Assembly (NCBI GenBank): GCA_024642665.1
Contig: JAHEAR010000003.1
Coordinates: 147,051-211,050, forward strand
Length of the DNA stretch: 64,000 bases
Reading direction: 5' to 3'
Source: Bacteroidota bacterium
GTDB taxonomy: Bacteria; Bacteroidota; Bacteroidia; Chitinophagales; Saprospiraceae
A model generated the notes under the pieces. It saw only the letters and a program-made list of their open reading frames with translations. It ran no database searches and was not told where the DNA came from. Every line of letters begins with the position of its first letter. The first letter of the stretch is position 1. Of the stretch, positions 55,758 to 64,000 are shown in pieces. A program made the position numbers and the translations under genes.

Positions 55758-56701
55758 ATTTTATCGAAAAAAATACGTTATCAGGCGCCAGGCAAAAAAT
55801 AGCGAATTACATTCATCCTACGCCGGTAATCACTTCCTCCACGTTCAATCAATTGACTGGAGCAGATGTTTTTTTTAAGTGTGAAAACTTCCAGCGAATG
55901 GGTGCCTTCAAAATGCGTGGGGCTGCTCATGCGATGGCGTCTTTAACGAATATACAGTTGGCGAAAGGGGTGGTAACACATTCATCAGGCAACTTCGCAC
56001 AGGCAGTGGCATTGTCAGCTAAACTTTTTGGAATCAAAGCCAAAATTGTGATGCCTGAAAATGCTCCTCGTGTCAAAATTGAAGCTGTCAAAGGGTACGG
56101 TGCCGAGATTGTGTTCAGTGGGCCTTTGATACAACATCGGGAAGATGAAGTACATAAGTTGATGGAGCGGGAAGGACTAACCTTTATTCATCCCTCCAAC
56201 GATATGGATGTTATTATTGGCAATAGTACATCGGCTCAGGAACTCATCGAAGAAACAGGTGGTTTAGATGTTTTGATCAGCCCTGTTGGCGGAGGAGGAT
56301 TATTAGCCGGCACAGCACTTGCGGCGCATCATTTCTCGCCTCAAACAATTGTAATAGGTGCTGAACCTGTAAATGTAGACGATGCCTTCAGATCTTTGCG
56401 TTCAGGCATGATAGAATCAAATGCAAAAGATGCATTTACCATTGCGGATGGTCTGCGGACTACACTTGGAAATGTCAATTTTCCTATCATTAAAACTTAT
56501 GTCAATTCTATTTTATGCGTTGACGAAGAAGAAATTCTTCAGGCCATGTGGTGGGTATGGGAACGCATGAAGATTATCATCGAGCCCAGCAGTGCCGTGG
56601 CTGTTGCAGCATTACTTCGGTATAAAGAGCAATTTCATGCCAAGCGGGTAGGCCTGATCATCAGTGGAGGCAATGCGGATATCAAATCACTCGCCGGCTG
56701 A
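55754..56701 (+). CDS. Threonine/serine dehydratase family (PLP fold II)
   Basis: A 315-residue fold-type II PLP enzyme. K53 in GAFKMRGA binds PLP; SSGNFAQAVAL and the glycine loop SPVGGGGLLAG (about 174-185) hold the phosphate. It lacks the C-terminal ACT domain of biosynthetic IlvA, so it is of the short catabolic/serine-racemase-like kind. It could make 2-oxobutanoate, pyruvate or D-serine. It overlaps the decarboxylase gene by 4 bp and the convergent methyltransferase gene by 15 bp. Confidence 0.88.
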   Translation: MNFIEKNTLSGARQKIANYIHPTPVITSSTFNQLTGADVFFKCENFQRMGAFKMRGAAHAMASLTNIQLAKGVVTHSSGNFAQAVALSAKLFGIKAKIVMPENAPRVKIEAVKGYGAEIVFSGPLIQHREDEVHKLMEREGLTFIHPSNDMDVIIGNSTSAQELIEETGGLDVLISPVGGGGLLAGTALAAHHFSPQTIVIGAEPVNVDDAFRSLRSGMIESNAKDAFTIADGLRTTLGNVNFPIIKTYVNSILCVDEEEILQAMWWVWERMKIIIEPSSAVAVAALLRYKEQFHAKRVGLIISGGNADIKSLAG

Positions 56702-57616
56702 TCCCTTCTTCGCTACATAGATAATGGAAGATCCTTGATCAACATTTTTGCTTGCGGAAAAATATGTCTTCATGCCGGAGAAAAATGCATTGATCGTCCC
56801 GGTGAATCCGCTTCCCTTATATTTTTCACTGAGCATACTCACATAAAAAGCATCCAGGTGCATCGGAATTTTTGTCGTCAGCTTAAACTGATATTGATCG
56901 AGCAAACATTCCATTGCGCGCGGACTGAAATGCCACAGGTGCCTTGGTACATCATATGCCGCCCAATACGTTTTATAACGTTTTGCATCCACAGAGGTAT
57001 GATTGGGGACTGCTATGATGAGCACACCTTCAGGCTTTAATATCCGGTTGAATCGCTCCAGATAGCCTTTGAGATCATGCACATGTTCGAGTACATGCCA
57101 AAGGGTAATGACATCAAACTGATCTGCAGAAAGTTCTTCCAAATGTTCGATGGGATCAATGGTGATATGCAGTTTTTCAGCGGCTATTTGTCTTGCTTTT
57201 TCGTCGGGTTCCAGAGCAGCCACCTGCCATCCGCTGAGCTTCATATAGTGCGGGAAATGCCCTGTGCCGGCGCCAACATCTAACAGGGATCCTTTACTCT
57301 TTCCAAAAGCCTCTGTCACCCATTGATGCTTCTTTTTGAGCATATAGATTCTGGCCGCATGATATAATTTGTTGATTAACCCATTTTTGGTGTCGCTGTG
57401 GGAAATATAATCCTCGGAAGCATAATATCTTCCGATTTCAGCAGGGAGTGGCTGGGGAAACGTGCGCTTAAAATGACATAAGTTGCACATTTTCAATTCA
57501 AACGACTCTCCTGAAACACTGAAATCTTTGACTTCATCGGCTGGTACCCAATTCTTCGCACCACAAGCCGGGCATACCATTGTGCTATTTTCCAGCGTGC
57601 TTTTGATTGTCTCCAT
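56687..57616 (-). CDS. Class I SAM-dependent methyltransferase with N-terminal zinc-binding motif
   Basis: A 309-residue protein. The N-terminal part has two Cys pairs (CPAC and CNLC, about 15-45), likely a zinc ribbon. The SAM motif LLDVGAGTGHF (about 115) and the WHVLEHVHDL motif are typical of the Methyltransf_23 group often found in polysaccharide or lipid modification. An alternative ATG at 57580 (MVCPAC) is possible: an exact -7 box sits only 5 nt before the first ATG. The target is unknown. Confidence 0.82.
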   Translation of the reverse strand: METIKSTLENSTMVCPACGAKNWVPADEVKDFSVSGESFELKMCNLCHFKRTFPQPLPAEIGRYYASEDYISHSDTKNGLINKLYHAARIYMLKKKHQWVTEAFGKSKGSLLDVGAGTGHFPHYMKLSGWQVAALEPDEKARQIAAEKLHITIDPIEHLEELSADQFDVITLWHVLEHVHDLKGYLERFNRILKPEGVLIIAVPNHTSVDAKRYKTYWAAYDVPRHLWHFSPRAMECLLDQYQFKLTTKIPMHLDAFYVSMLSEKYKGSGFTGTINAFFSGMKTYFSASKNVDQGSSIIYVAKKGSAGE

Positions 57617-57621
57617 GCATG

Positions 57622-57629
57622 CAAATGTA
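57622..57629 (-). promoter_or_regulatory. -7 box TACATTTG, promoter of the methyltransferase
   Basis: Exact TAnnTTTG match followed by C, on the minus strand, 5 nt before the ATG at 57616. Either the mRNA is leaderless or translation begins at 57580. Confidence 0.6.
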
Positions 57630-57682
57630 GGATTCCGAAACTTAATATGGGGGGCGAAGTCTTTACATACCGCTAAGATTAC

Positions 57683-57690
57683 TATTTTTG
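57683..57690 (+). promoter_or_regulatory. -7 box TATTTTTG, promoter of the second TonB receptor
   Basis: Exact TAnnTTTG match 7 nt before the ATG at 57698, facing away from the methyltransferase box at 57622. Confidence 0.65.
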
Positions 57691-57697
57691 TCGCCCT

Positions 57698-59998
57698 ATG
57701 ATCAATAGCCCGATGATCCGTACCCTGCAGCGTCTGACTTTTCTGTCGATTTTATGCTTCACCTTTATTTCTGTTGTCAGTGGCCAGACCGCTACCCTCA
57801 GAGGTAATGTTTACGATGAAAATACCGGAGAGGCGATAGCCTTTGGCCAGGTTTATCTGGTCGGAACAGAAAAAAGAGCCATCACTGATCTTGATGGGTT
57901 TTTTGTGTTCACCGATATACCTGTTGGGAGTTATGAAATTGAAGCCTTCTTTATAAGCTATGATACGGTCCGGTCTTCAATTACGTTGGAAGCAGGTCAG
58001 GTCAAGTATTTAAAGCTGTTGCTGAAAGAAGGTTCTATTCAGTTGAATACCATCAATGTCAGCGCCAGTAAAGAGCAACGACGCAATGAAGTCAACGTTT
58101 CCCGGATTACGATCACCCCAAAGCAAATCAAATCGCTGCCATCTACCGGTGGGGAAGCGGATATTGCACAATACCTGATGGTATTGCCCGGTATTATTTC
58201 CACAGGAGATCAGGGAGGACAGATTTATATCCGCGGTGGGTCGCCGGTGCAAAATAAAATCCTGCTGGATGGTATGACGATTTATAATCCGTTTCACAGT
58301 ATCGGATTCTTTAGTGTTTTTGAAACGGAGGCCATTAAATCTGCCGAAGTATTAAGTGGTGCTTTTGGAGCAGAATATGGGGGCAGAATTTCTGCTGTAG
58401 TAGATCTAAAGACAAGAGAAGGGGATAAGAAAAGATTTGGTGGTTTGGTATCTGCCAGCCCGTTTCAGGTCAAAGCTTTGCTGGAAGGTCCCATCAGGCC
58501 GTTTAATCCGCAAACCGGCGCTAGTTCTTCGTACCTGATCACCGGAAAGCATTCCTATCTGGACAAGACCTCTCCAAAGTTATATGATTATGCTACACCG
58601 GATTCTTTGGGTCTTCCATATTCGTATACAGATATTTATGGTAAGATGTCCTTTCTTTCCGGAGAGGGTAGTAAGATAGATTTATTTGGGTTTAGCTTTT
58701 CTGATGGTGTAAATCTTGATAACGTTGCCAATATTGACTGGAAATCCGGTGGCGGAGGAGTGAATTTTAAATTGATTCCAAGATCATCCAATCTGATTTT
58801 TTCAGGAACGCTGGCGTACTCAAAATATGATATTGCCTTAACAGCGCCCAATCAGCAACCCAGAACAAATTCCATTGGCGGATTTAATGCACTTTTTGAT
58901 TTTGCTTCCTTTGGTAAAAGCAGTACGCTGAATTATGGATTTGAGTTAAATGGTATCTCCACGAAGCTTGCCTTTAGAAATTTTGTGGGTGTCACTTTCG
59001 AACAAAGTGAAAACACAACAGAACTTGCAGGTTATATTTCTTTACGGCAGAAGACACAAGCGATCATCATTGAACCCGGATTACGGGCTCAGTTTTATGC
59101 ATCACTCGGAGACTTCTCCCTCGAGCCCCGCCTGGCGCTGAAAAGCAATTTCTCGGACAAGTTCAGGATGAAGTTTGCCGTCGGTAAGTATTCTCAAAAT
59201 CTCATCAGTACCGTCAATGAGCAGGATATTGTAAACTATTTTGTTGGTTTCTTATCAGGACCTGAAGAAACCATTTATGAACCCGGTACCACGGTCAAGA
59301 CAAAAGATAAATTGCAAAAGGCATGGCACTTTCTGGCCGGTGTGGAAGTGGATTTGAAAGCTGGCTGGGAGGTCAATATTGAGGGGTATTATAAAGATTT
59401 TAGTCAGTTGATCGGCGTTAACAGAATGAAGTTGAGTCAGGAAGATCCAGATTTTTCAACGGAGACGGGGGATGCTTATGGGATTGATTTTACGCTGACC
59501 CGACAGACCCAGAAGGTAGCTTTTTGGGCGACCTACTCCCTGGGTTTTGTCAATCGGGATGATGGATTTGAAAAGTATCCAACGCATTTTGACAGAAGGC
59601 ATAATGTTAATATCCTTGTCAATTATTCCATCGGACGCACATGGGAACTTGGGGTACGATGGAATTACGGATCAGGCTTTCCTTTTACACTGACACAAGG
59701 TTTTTACGGGCAGTATGATTTATTGGATGGTATTGATACCGATGTGCTCACCGATAATCCGGACCTCGGAATTATCTATAGCGATCAAAGAAACAGCGGT
59801 AAGCTGCCTGATTATCATCGATTGGACTTGTCGCTCAAAAAGACCATCGAGTTTAAGGAGCACCTGCGTATGGAGTTACTCTTAAGTGTCACCAATGCTT
59901 ACAATCGCGATAATATATTCTACTTTGATCGTGTAACCTATTCCAGAGTGGATCAGCTTCCGATTATCCCAAGTTTGACAGCGAAAATTGAGTTTTAA
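57698..59998 (+). CDS. TonB-dependent receptor with carboxypeptidase-like N-terminal domain
   Basis: A 766-residue outer-membrane receptor with signal peptide (ending near SVVSGQ), regulatory-like domain (about 32-115, GNVYDENTGEAIAFGQVYLVG), plug (about 125-240, with VLPGIISTGDQGGQIYIRGG and GAFGAEYGGRISAVVDLKTREG), and barrel. It is of the same general type as the receptor at 49811 but clearly diverged. No DUF4249 or SusD partner follows; the LptF/G permease gene is 200 bp downstream with its own promoter, so this receptor is a single-gene unit. The substrate is unknown. Confidence 0.93.
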   Translation: MINSPMIRTLQRLTFLSILCFTFISVVSGQTATLRGNVYDENTGEAIAFGQVYLVGTEKRAITDLDGFFVFTDIPVGSYEIEAFFISYDTVRSSITLEAGQVKYLKLLLKEGSIQLNTINVSASKEQRRNEVNVSRITITPKQIKSLPSTGGEADIAQYLMVLPGIISTGDQGGQIYIRGGSPVQNKILLDGMTIYNPFHSIGFFSVFETEAIKSAEVLSGAFGAEYGGRISAVVDLKTREGDKKRFGGLVSASPFQVKALLEGPIRPFNPQTGASSSYLITGKHSYLDKTSPKLYDYATPDSLGLPYSYTDIYGKMSFLSGEGSKIDLFGFSFSDGVNLDNVANIDWKSGGGGVNFKLIPRSSNLIFSGTLAYSKYDIALTAPNQQPRTNSIGGFNALFDFASFGKSSTLNYGFELNGISTKLAFRNFVGVTFEQSENTTELAGYISLRQKTQAIIIEPGLRAQFYASLGDFSLEPRLALKSNFSDKFRMKFAVGKYSQNLISTVNEQDIVNYFVGFLSGPEETIYEPGTTVKTKDKLQKAWHFLAGVEVDLKAGWEVNIEGYYKDFSQLIGVNRMKLSQEDPDFSTETGDAYGIDFTLTRQTQKVAFWATYSLGFVNRDDGFEKYPTHFDRRHNVNILVNYSIGRTWELGVRWNYGSGFPFTLTQGFYGQYDLLDGIDTDVLTDNPDLGIIYSDQRNSGKLPDYHRLDLSLKKTIEFKEHLRMELLLSVTNAYNRDNIFYFDRVTYSRVDQLPIIPSLTAKIEF

Positions 59999-60146
59999 TC
60001 AACTCGATTTTCAAGGGAAGGACTAAAATAATACGACGCGCAGGTAATGCCTGAAATGCATTCATCCAAATCCAGATTTCAGTCTGCAATATTCTTCCTA
60101 GCGGCAGCCTCGCAATGATTCGTTCATGGCATACGGTAGGATTAAG

Positions 60147-60154
60147 TAATTTTG
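60147..60154 (+). promoter_or_regulatory. -7 box TAATTTTG, promoter of the LptF/G gene
   Basis: Exact TAnnTTTG match followed by C, 44 nt before the GTG start at 60199. Confidence 0.55.
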
Positions 60155-60198
60155 CCTTCTTTCATACCAAATAAGGCGTTGAATTAGTTAAACAATAC

Positions 60199-61770
60199 GT
60201 GAAAAAGCCCTGGTTCGACATTGGATATCAAATTGACAGGTTGCTCATCGGCAGCTTTATCCCGCCATTCCTGATGTCATTTTTTCTGGCGCTTTTTGTC
60301 CTTATTATGCAATTCCTCTGGAAATTTATTGAGGACATCATTGGTAAAGGCGTGGGTGTCCTGATGATCATGGAAATGTTTTTTTACAAATCAGTGTCCT
60401 TGTTTCCGCTGGCGTTACCTATTGCCGTTCTTTTAGCTTCCGTCATGGTGATGGGAAATCTCGCCGAACAATATGAGCTTTCTAGTTTTAAATCTGCCGG
60501 CGTTTCGTTATTCCGGCTGCTGACTCCATTATTAGCGGTAGGATTCCTGATCGGGTTGTTTTCATTTTTTTGCTCGAATACGATTATTCCAATTGCTAAC
60601 CTGAAATACCAGTCAAGATTATACGATATCCGCAATCAAAAACCAACGCTCAGTATTGAGCCCGGTGTTTTCAATGAAGACTTTCATGGATATTCGATTC
60701 GGGTTGGAAAAAAAGACAAGGACAAAGTCAGCATTGAAGATATCATGGTGTACGATGATGCTAACCGCAACCGTGGTAAGCTGAATGTCGTTACCGCGCA
60801 GCGTGGTAAAATGTATGTATCGGAAGAAGATGGTGCGTTTGTAATGACCTTGTATGATGGCTATCAGTATGCAGAGGCGGATGCTCAGGGTAGGGCTGAT
60901 TCCAAACCATTTATGATCTCTCATTTTGATGAGTGGACCAGAAGATTTGATCTCGGCGAGTTTGATCTGGACCGAACGGAAGAGGAGCAGTTTAAGACAC
61001 ATCAAACGATGAAGAGTGCGAGACAAATTGCTTCAGAGATTGATACCATGACTGAGCAGATTAATATGGCCAAAATTGGAAAGCATTCTGATTATTTAAT
61101 GTTCAGTGATTCAAGTGCTGTTGCATCCCCGGTTGAACCACACTTTAAAGTGGACACCGGCACCGGTAAGATGATTGTCAGAGATATAAACTTTCAAACA
61201 GGCGTGGTGCGCACAGATGGCTCGGTGCCGAGGCCTAAGCAGTTGCAAAACTTCCTGGATACCGTCAGCATGGCCGGCGTGACTTCCCTTTATTATATGC
61301 TTCCTGCCCAATTGAGAAAAGAACTCAGAGGAAAAGTAAATAGTAAAATATCCGTTGTGAGATCATCGATCGATCGAAATGACAGAACCATTCAGCGATT
61401 GGAGGATTCCAAACGAAGACATTTGTATGAATTACATTGGAAATTTTCATTAGCAGTTTCCTGCATTGTTATGCTGTTGATTGGTGGACCGATGGGGGCG
61501 ATCGTTCGTAAAGGTGGTTTTGGATATCCTTTTCTGGTTTCCATATTCTTCTTCACTTTTTTTCTGATGAGTAACATCAGTTGTAAAAAGCTAAGTGATA
61601 GTCAGCAGCTTCCTCCGGTGCTTGCTGCCTGGATGCCGGTGATATTGCTTTTTCTCGTTTCTGCTTTTCTGACCTATAAAGCCTTGCAGGATTCAAAGAT
61701 TATGAATACGGATCGATTAAAAACCTTTTTTGCGAATCTCGCTGACAAGTTAAACCCAAAAGTGACATGA
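60199..61770 (+). CDS. LptF/LptG family LPS export permease, GTG start
   Basis: A 523-residue YjgP/YjgQ-type permease of the Lpt machine that moves lipopolysaccharide from the inner membrane. Three N-terminal membrane segments (about 20-130), a periplasmic beta-jellyroll part (about 150-290), a long insert with a charged helix (about 270-420), and three C-terminal segments (about 415-505) are visible. It is longer than E. coli LptF (366), mostly through the periplasmic insert. The GTG at 60199 is the only reasonable start, since a stop lies upstream in frame at 60172. It overlaps the PAP2 gene by 4 bp. Confidence 0.92.
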   Translation: MKKPWFDIGYQIDRLLIGSFIPPFLMSFFLALFVLIMQFLWKFIEDIIGKGVGVLMIMEMFFYKSVSLFPLALPIAVLLASVMVMGNLAEQYELSSFKSAGVSLFRLLTPLLAVGFLIGLFSFFCSNTIIPIANLKYQSRLYDIRNQKPTLSIEPGVFNEDFHGYSIRVGKKDKDKVSIEDIMVYDDANRNRGKLNVVTAQRGKMYVSEEDGAFVMTLYDGYQYAEADAQGRADSKPFMISHFDEWTRRFDLGEFDLDRTEEEQFKTHQTMKSARQIASEIDTMTEQINMAKIGKHSDYLMFSDSSAVASPVEPHFKVDTGTGKMIVRDINFQTGVVRTDGSVPRPKQLQNFLDTVSMAGVTSLYYMLPAQLRKELRGKVNSKISVVRSSIDRNDRTIQRLEDSKRRHLYELHWKFSLAVSCIVMLLIGGPMGAIVRKGGFGYPFLVSIFFFTFFLMSNISCKKLSDSQQLPPVLAAWMPVILLFLVSAFLTYKALQDSKIMNTDRLKTFFANLADKLNPKVT

Positions 61771-62372
61771 GTGCCTGGAGAATATTTGTGACCGGCACCA
61801 TTGCTTTTGTAGTCCTTTCTTTAAGTATATCATTGATTGGTGGTCATGGACAATTTTTGATATGGCTGGCCGATCATCGCACGATAGCGGCTGATTATTA
61901 CTTCTACTATGCGACCAGACTGGGGGAGGAATATGGTTTTGTAGCGATAGGAATTTTCTTTTTGTTTCGGCAATGGCGCAAAAGTCTGATGATCGCCGTG
62001 CTTGGTCTGACGGTTACGGTGGTGACCTATATTTTGAAAACCATTTTTCAATTTCAAAGGCCAAGTTTATTTCTTGCGGAAATGGGTTGGGAAGGCCCAT
62101 TGGCGGTGCTGGATTACCCCGTTTTGGCGGGTTATGCGAGCTTTCCTTCCGGTCATTCTATGGCTGCATGGGCATTATTTACCTTTATGGCTGCGCTCTA
62201 TCGCAAGCCGGTAGTCGCTATTGGTTGTTTGTTTTTGGCGATATCTGTCTCTATGTCAAGAGTTTATCTAATGGCGCATTTTCTTCGCGATGTCGCTGTT
62301 GGCGCGGCCATCGGATTTGCCATAGGGTATCTGATCTATTATGTCTATGATACAAGGCTTAAAACCAGGTAG
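61767..62372 (+). CDS. PAP2 family phosphatase (lipid phosphatase-like)
   Basis: A 201-residue membrane phosphatase. The three family motifs are complete: K91-x6-R98-P99, PSGH with H130, and S164-R165-x5-H171. Five or six membrane segments surround them. The likely substrate is a lipid phosphate such as undecaprenyl pyrophosphate or phosphatidylglycerophosphate, or lipid A. Overlap of 4 bp with the LptF/G gene suggests a job in LPS or lipid A handling, which is inference. It is a short PAP2 protein, unlike the haloperoxidase-like lipoprotein at 1595. Confidence 0.92.
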   Translation: MSAWRIFVTGTIAFVVLSLSISLIGGHGQFLIWLADHRTIAADYYFYYATRLGEEYGFVAIGIFFLFRQWRKSLMIAVLGLTVTVVTYILKTIFQFQRPSLFLAEMGWEGPLAVLDYPVLAGYASFPSGHSMAAWALFTFMAALYRKPVVAIGCLFLAISVSMSRVYLMAHFLRDVAVGAAIGFAIGYLIYYVYDTRLKTR

Positions 62373-62473
62373 TTAGTGCTGTTGTTGTGCTAAAATTCAT
62401 GATTTTTGGGACATTTATTTTCCCGAAATTGGAATTGATTCCTTCGAAAAATATTTAGCTGCCTGCAGGGTAG

Positions 62474-62481
62474 TATATTTG
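62474..62481 (+). promoter_or_regulatory. -7 box TATATTTG, promoter of the OmpH-like gene
   Basis: Exact TAnnTTTG match followed by C, 20 nt before the ATG at 62502. Confidence 0.6.
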
Positions 62482-62501
62482 CCGCTTATAAAAAATAAAA
62501 T

Positions 62502-63071
62502 ATGAAATCGTTCGCTTATTGTATTGCCCTTTGTAGTCTTCTGGTATTCATCAGTGCATGTGATTCCGGAAAAAGTCCGGATACTGCCACTGCTTCCAAT
62601 AGCACTGGTTTGAAAATAGCCTTCGTATATGGTGATTCCATTTTGATGAATTATAATGAATTCAGAAAGGAGTCTGATGCCATGGAATTAAAGCAGCGAA
62701 GAGCAGAAGAGGATTTGCAAAAGAAAGGTGCTGCGCTGGAGAAAGAAATCATGGACTACCAGCAAAAAGCGCAAAGTGGATTGTTGACACCAAAAGAAAT
62801 GCAGGCAAGAGAAAAATACCTGACCACACGTCAGGAATCAGTGCTGGCAGAGCGAGATCAGATGGCCCAGGAGATTATGACGGAGACTGCAGCGATCAAC
62901 AAGAGGCTTCACGGCGTGCTACAAGAGAAATTGGCAGAGATCAAAAAGAAGGAAGGGTATGATTTTATTCTCAGTTATATGGATGGCGGAGCGCTTCTGA
63001 TCGCTGATGATAAGTATGATATTACTGATATGGTGCTGAAAGAGTTGAATGCAGACGCCTCGGCGGATTAA
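62502..63071 (+). CDS. OmpH/Skp family chaperone-like lipoprotein
   Basis: A 189-residue protein. The signal ends in lipobox ISAC, so unlike classic soluble Skp it would be lipid-anchored. The mature part has IAFVYGDSILMNYNEFRK, the N-terminal strand of the OmpH fold, then a long coiled coil (about 60-150, rich in Lys, Glu and Gln) and a closing strand DFILSYMDGGALLIADDKYDIT. Skp-like proteins hold unfolded outer-membrane proteins in the periplasm. A heptamer array starts right after its stop. Confidence 0.9.
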   Translation: MKSFAYCIALCSLLVFISACDSGKSPDTATASNSTGLKIAFVYGDSILMNYNEFRKESDAMELKQRRAEEDLQKKGAALEKEIMDYQQKAQSGLLTPKEMQAREKYLTTRQESVLAERDQMAQEIMTETAAINKRLHGVLQEKLAEIKKKEGYDFILSYMDGGALLIADDKYDITDMVLKELNADASAD

Positions 63072-63072
63072 G

Positions 63073-63128
63073 GATGTAGGTGATGGGTGATGGGTGATGA
63101 GTGATGGCTGATGAGGTGATTGAGTGAT
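63073..63128. repeat. Heptamer tandem array (GTGATGG-like, about 8 units)
   Basis: Units gatgtag, gtgatgg, gtgatgg, gtgatga, gtgatgg, ctgatga, ggtgatt, gagtgat keep a 7-nt register and begin 1 nt after the OmpH-like stop codon. On the other strand the unit is CCATCAC, related in form to the CTCCATG units near psd. Confidence 0.75.
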
Positions 63129-63287
63129 TTGGAGTCTCAGAAATAAATAGTCGATGCAAGGAGTTTGCTCCAGCATCCGTGTCTAAATTGATTTCTCATT
63201 ATCAAAGTAGTTGTTGGCGCAAACTCCAACACCGGCTAACCGTTCCTCTTTTACCGTCCACCGTTAACCCTTTTCTGGTCAACTTGC

Positions 63288-64000
63288 CTATACTTTCAAA
63301 ACCACACTTTTAAACTGAGAAGTGATTTGTTCGCGGAACTGCAGCAAATCATTGTGCATGCGCATGTGGATGAGCATTTCTTCCTCATTGCCTTCATCCT
63401 GAAATTGCGCGATCAGATTCGAATTGGCGGTGATGTGCGCCATCACTATTTTTAACTTCAATCGGAGAATCGCATTATGCGCATCCATTTTGAAATTTTT
63501 ATCCGGGTGCAACTGAATCTGGAGAGGGATATCATGTTCCTCCCAACTTGCATACTCATACGGCGTAGTGAGTAGCTCGACGGTTAAGTGTTGAATTTCC
63601 GGTTCTGCATGATTTGTAAAGTGACCGGCGCCAACTGTTTGCTGGTCGTCAAGAAGTGATTTATATTCCAGGATTATTTTCCGATAAATATCATGTTGAA
63701 AATCATCCAGGATATCCGTGAGGCTATTGATCACGTAATGAGCGACCGTTTGAACATCAGGTTCCGTCATTTCCTGATCACCATAATTCAGCAGGATACG
63801 AACGATATCTCGCTCCTGAAATTCGTCTGCCAGGTCCAGTCGATCGACAACAGAAGCGCTGGCTGTTTTTGATTCCTGTTGAAATACTTTATCCTGCGTT
63901 TCTTTTTCTGCCAGGCCGATATCCCTGGGTACACCACGCTGCTTCTGCCGGATAAATTCATTAAGGGCTTTATTAGTTTCGCGCACCAGGATATGCTCCT
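63288..64000 (-). CDS. dnaG: Probable DNA primase DnaG, C-terminal part (5' end outside window)
   Basis: At least 237 residues in an open frame that runs off the right edge; the GTG at 63986 is probably internal, as the frame stays open beyond it. NKALNEFIRQKQR, RDIVRILLNYGD, TVAHYVINSL, EIQHLTVELLTTPYEYASW and the ending in VVLKV match the C-terminal region of Bacteroidota DnaG that follows the TOPRIM domain and contacts the DnaB helicase. The zinc-binding and TOPRIM domains would lie outside the window, so this rests on a weakly conserved domain. It is convergent with the OmpH-like gene. Confidence 0.65.
   Translation of the reverse strand, partial: EHILVRETNKALNEFIRQKQRGVPRDIGLAEKETQDKVFQQESKTASASVVDRLDLADEFQERDIVRILLNYGDQEMTEPDVQTVAHYVINSLTDILDDFQHDIYRKIILEYKSLLDDQQTVGAGHFTNHAEPEIQHLTVELLTTPYEYASWEEHDIPLQIQLHPDKNFKMDAHNAILRLKLKIVMAHITANSNLIAQFQDEGNEEEMLIHMRMHNDLLQFREQITSQFKSVVLKV

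Overview
The window is a stretch of chromosome from a member of the Bacteroidota. The signs are a SusC/SusD pair with accessory lipoproteins, a T9SS/gliding-type C-terminal sorting domain, a GldC homologue, several receptors with an N-terminal carboxypeptidase-regulatory fold, near-absence of Shine-Dalgarno sequences, and many intergenic matches to the Bacteroidota -7 promoter box TAnnTTTG. The order xerC-hpf-tRNAs-tuf-tRNA-Trp-secE-nusG-rplKAJL-rpoBC is a conserved backbone of that phylum. Gliding/T9SS traits together with a GldC-type gene suggest Saprospirales, Chitinophagales or a relative, but this is inference.

Layout. 1-191: 3' end of a GIY-YIG nuclease gene, then 413 bp of non-coding DNA with two small palindromes. 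605-3145: outer-membrane barrel plus vanadium-haloperoxidase-like lipoprotein. 3424-7506: divergent priA and lysS. 7507-7838: non-coding heptamer-repeat region between convergent lysS and psd. 7839-10187: CPBP protease, cdsA and psd operon (minus). 10254-10985: pdxJ. 11265-17206: SusC/SusD operon with two lipoproteins, closed by a strong terminator. 17383-32379: xerC, hpf, five tRNAs, tuf, secE, nusG, four ribosomal protein genes, rpoB and rpoC, closed by a bidirectional terminator. 32438-35785: ribE and a large T9SS-exported adhesin-like protein (minus). 35947-40159: minus-strand operon of an unknown gene, era, der, rfbC and rfbD. 40229-44799: a NadR-like kinase, nucleoside phosphorylase, ArsC-like protein, lipoprotein, LuxE-like synthetase and cell-wall amidase, mostly on alternating strands. 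44977-49699: ccmB, ccmC, ccmD-like, glutamate dehydrogenase, Lrp regulator, TraB-like protein. 49811-53808: TonB receptor, DUF4249 lipoprotein, NAD(P)-binding protein. 53970-57616: gldC, PLP decarboxylase, threonine/serine dehydratase, methyltransferase. 57698-63071: second TonB receptor, LptF/G permease, PAP2 phosphatase, OmpH-like lipoprotein. 63288-64000: C-terminal part of a probable DnaG primase.

Most of this is core housekeeping: replication restart, translation, transcription, phospholipid synthesis, ribosome assembly GTPases, cytochrome c maturation and envelope assembly. I found no prophage, insertion sequence, CRISPR array or recognisable defence island. The signals that go beyond a standard annotation are mostly non-coding. 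They are degenerate 7-bp tandem arrays starting at or next to stop codons; a set of promoters whose -7 box lies only 4-8 nt from the start codon, implying leaderless mRNAs; strong hairpins ahead of rplA and rpoB; and a REP-like palindrome upstream of gldC. Among proteins, the most unusual are a CcmC with a large extra N-terminal periplasmic domain, a haloperoxidase lipoprotein paired with a barrel, and an unrecognised protein leading the era-der operon.
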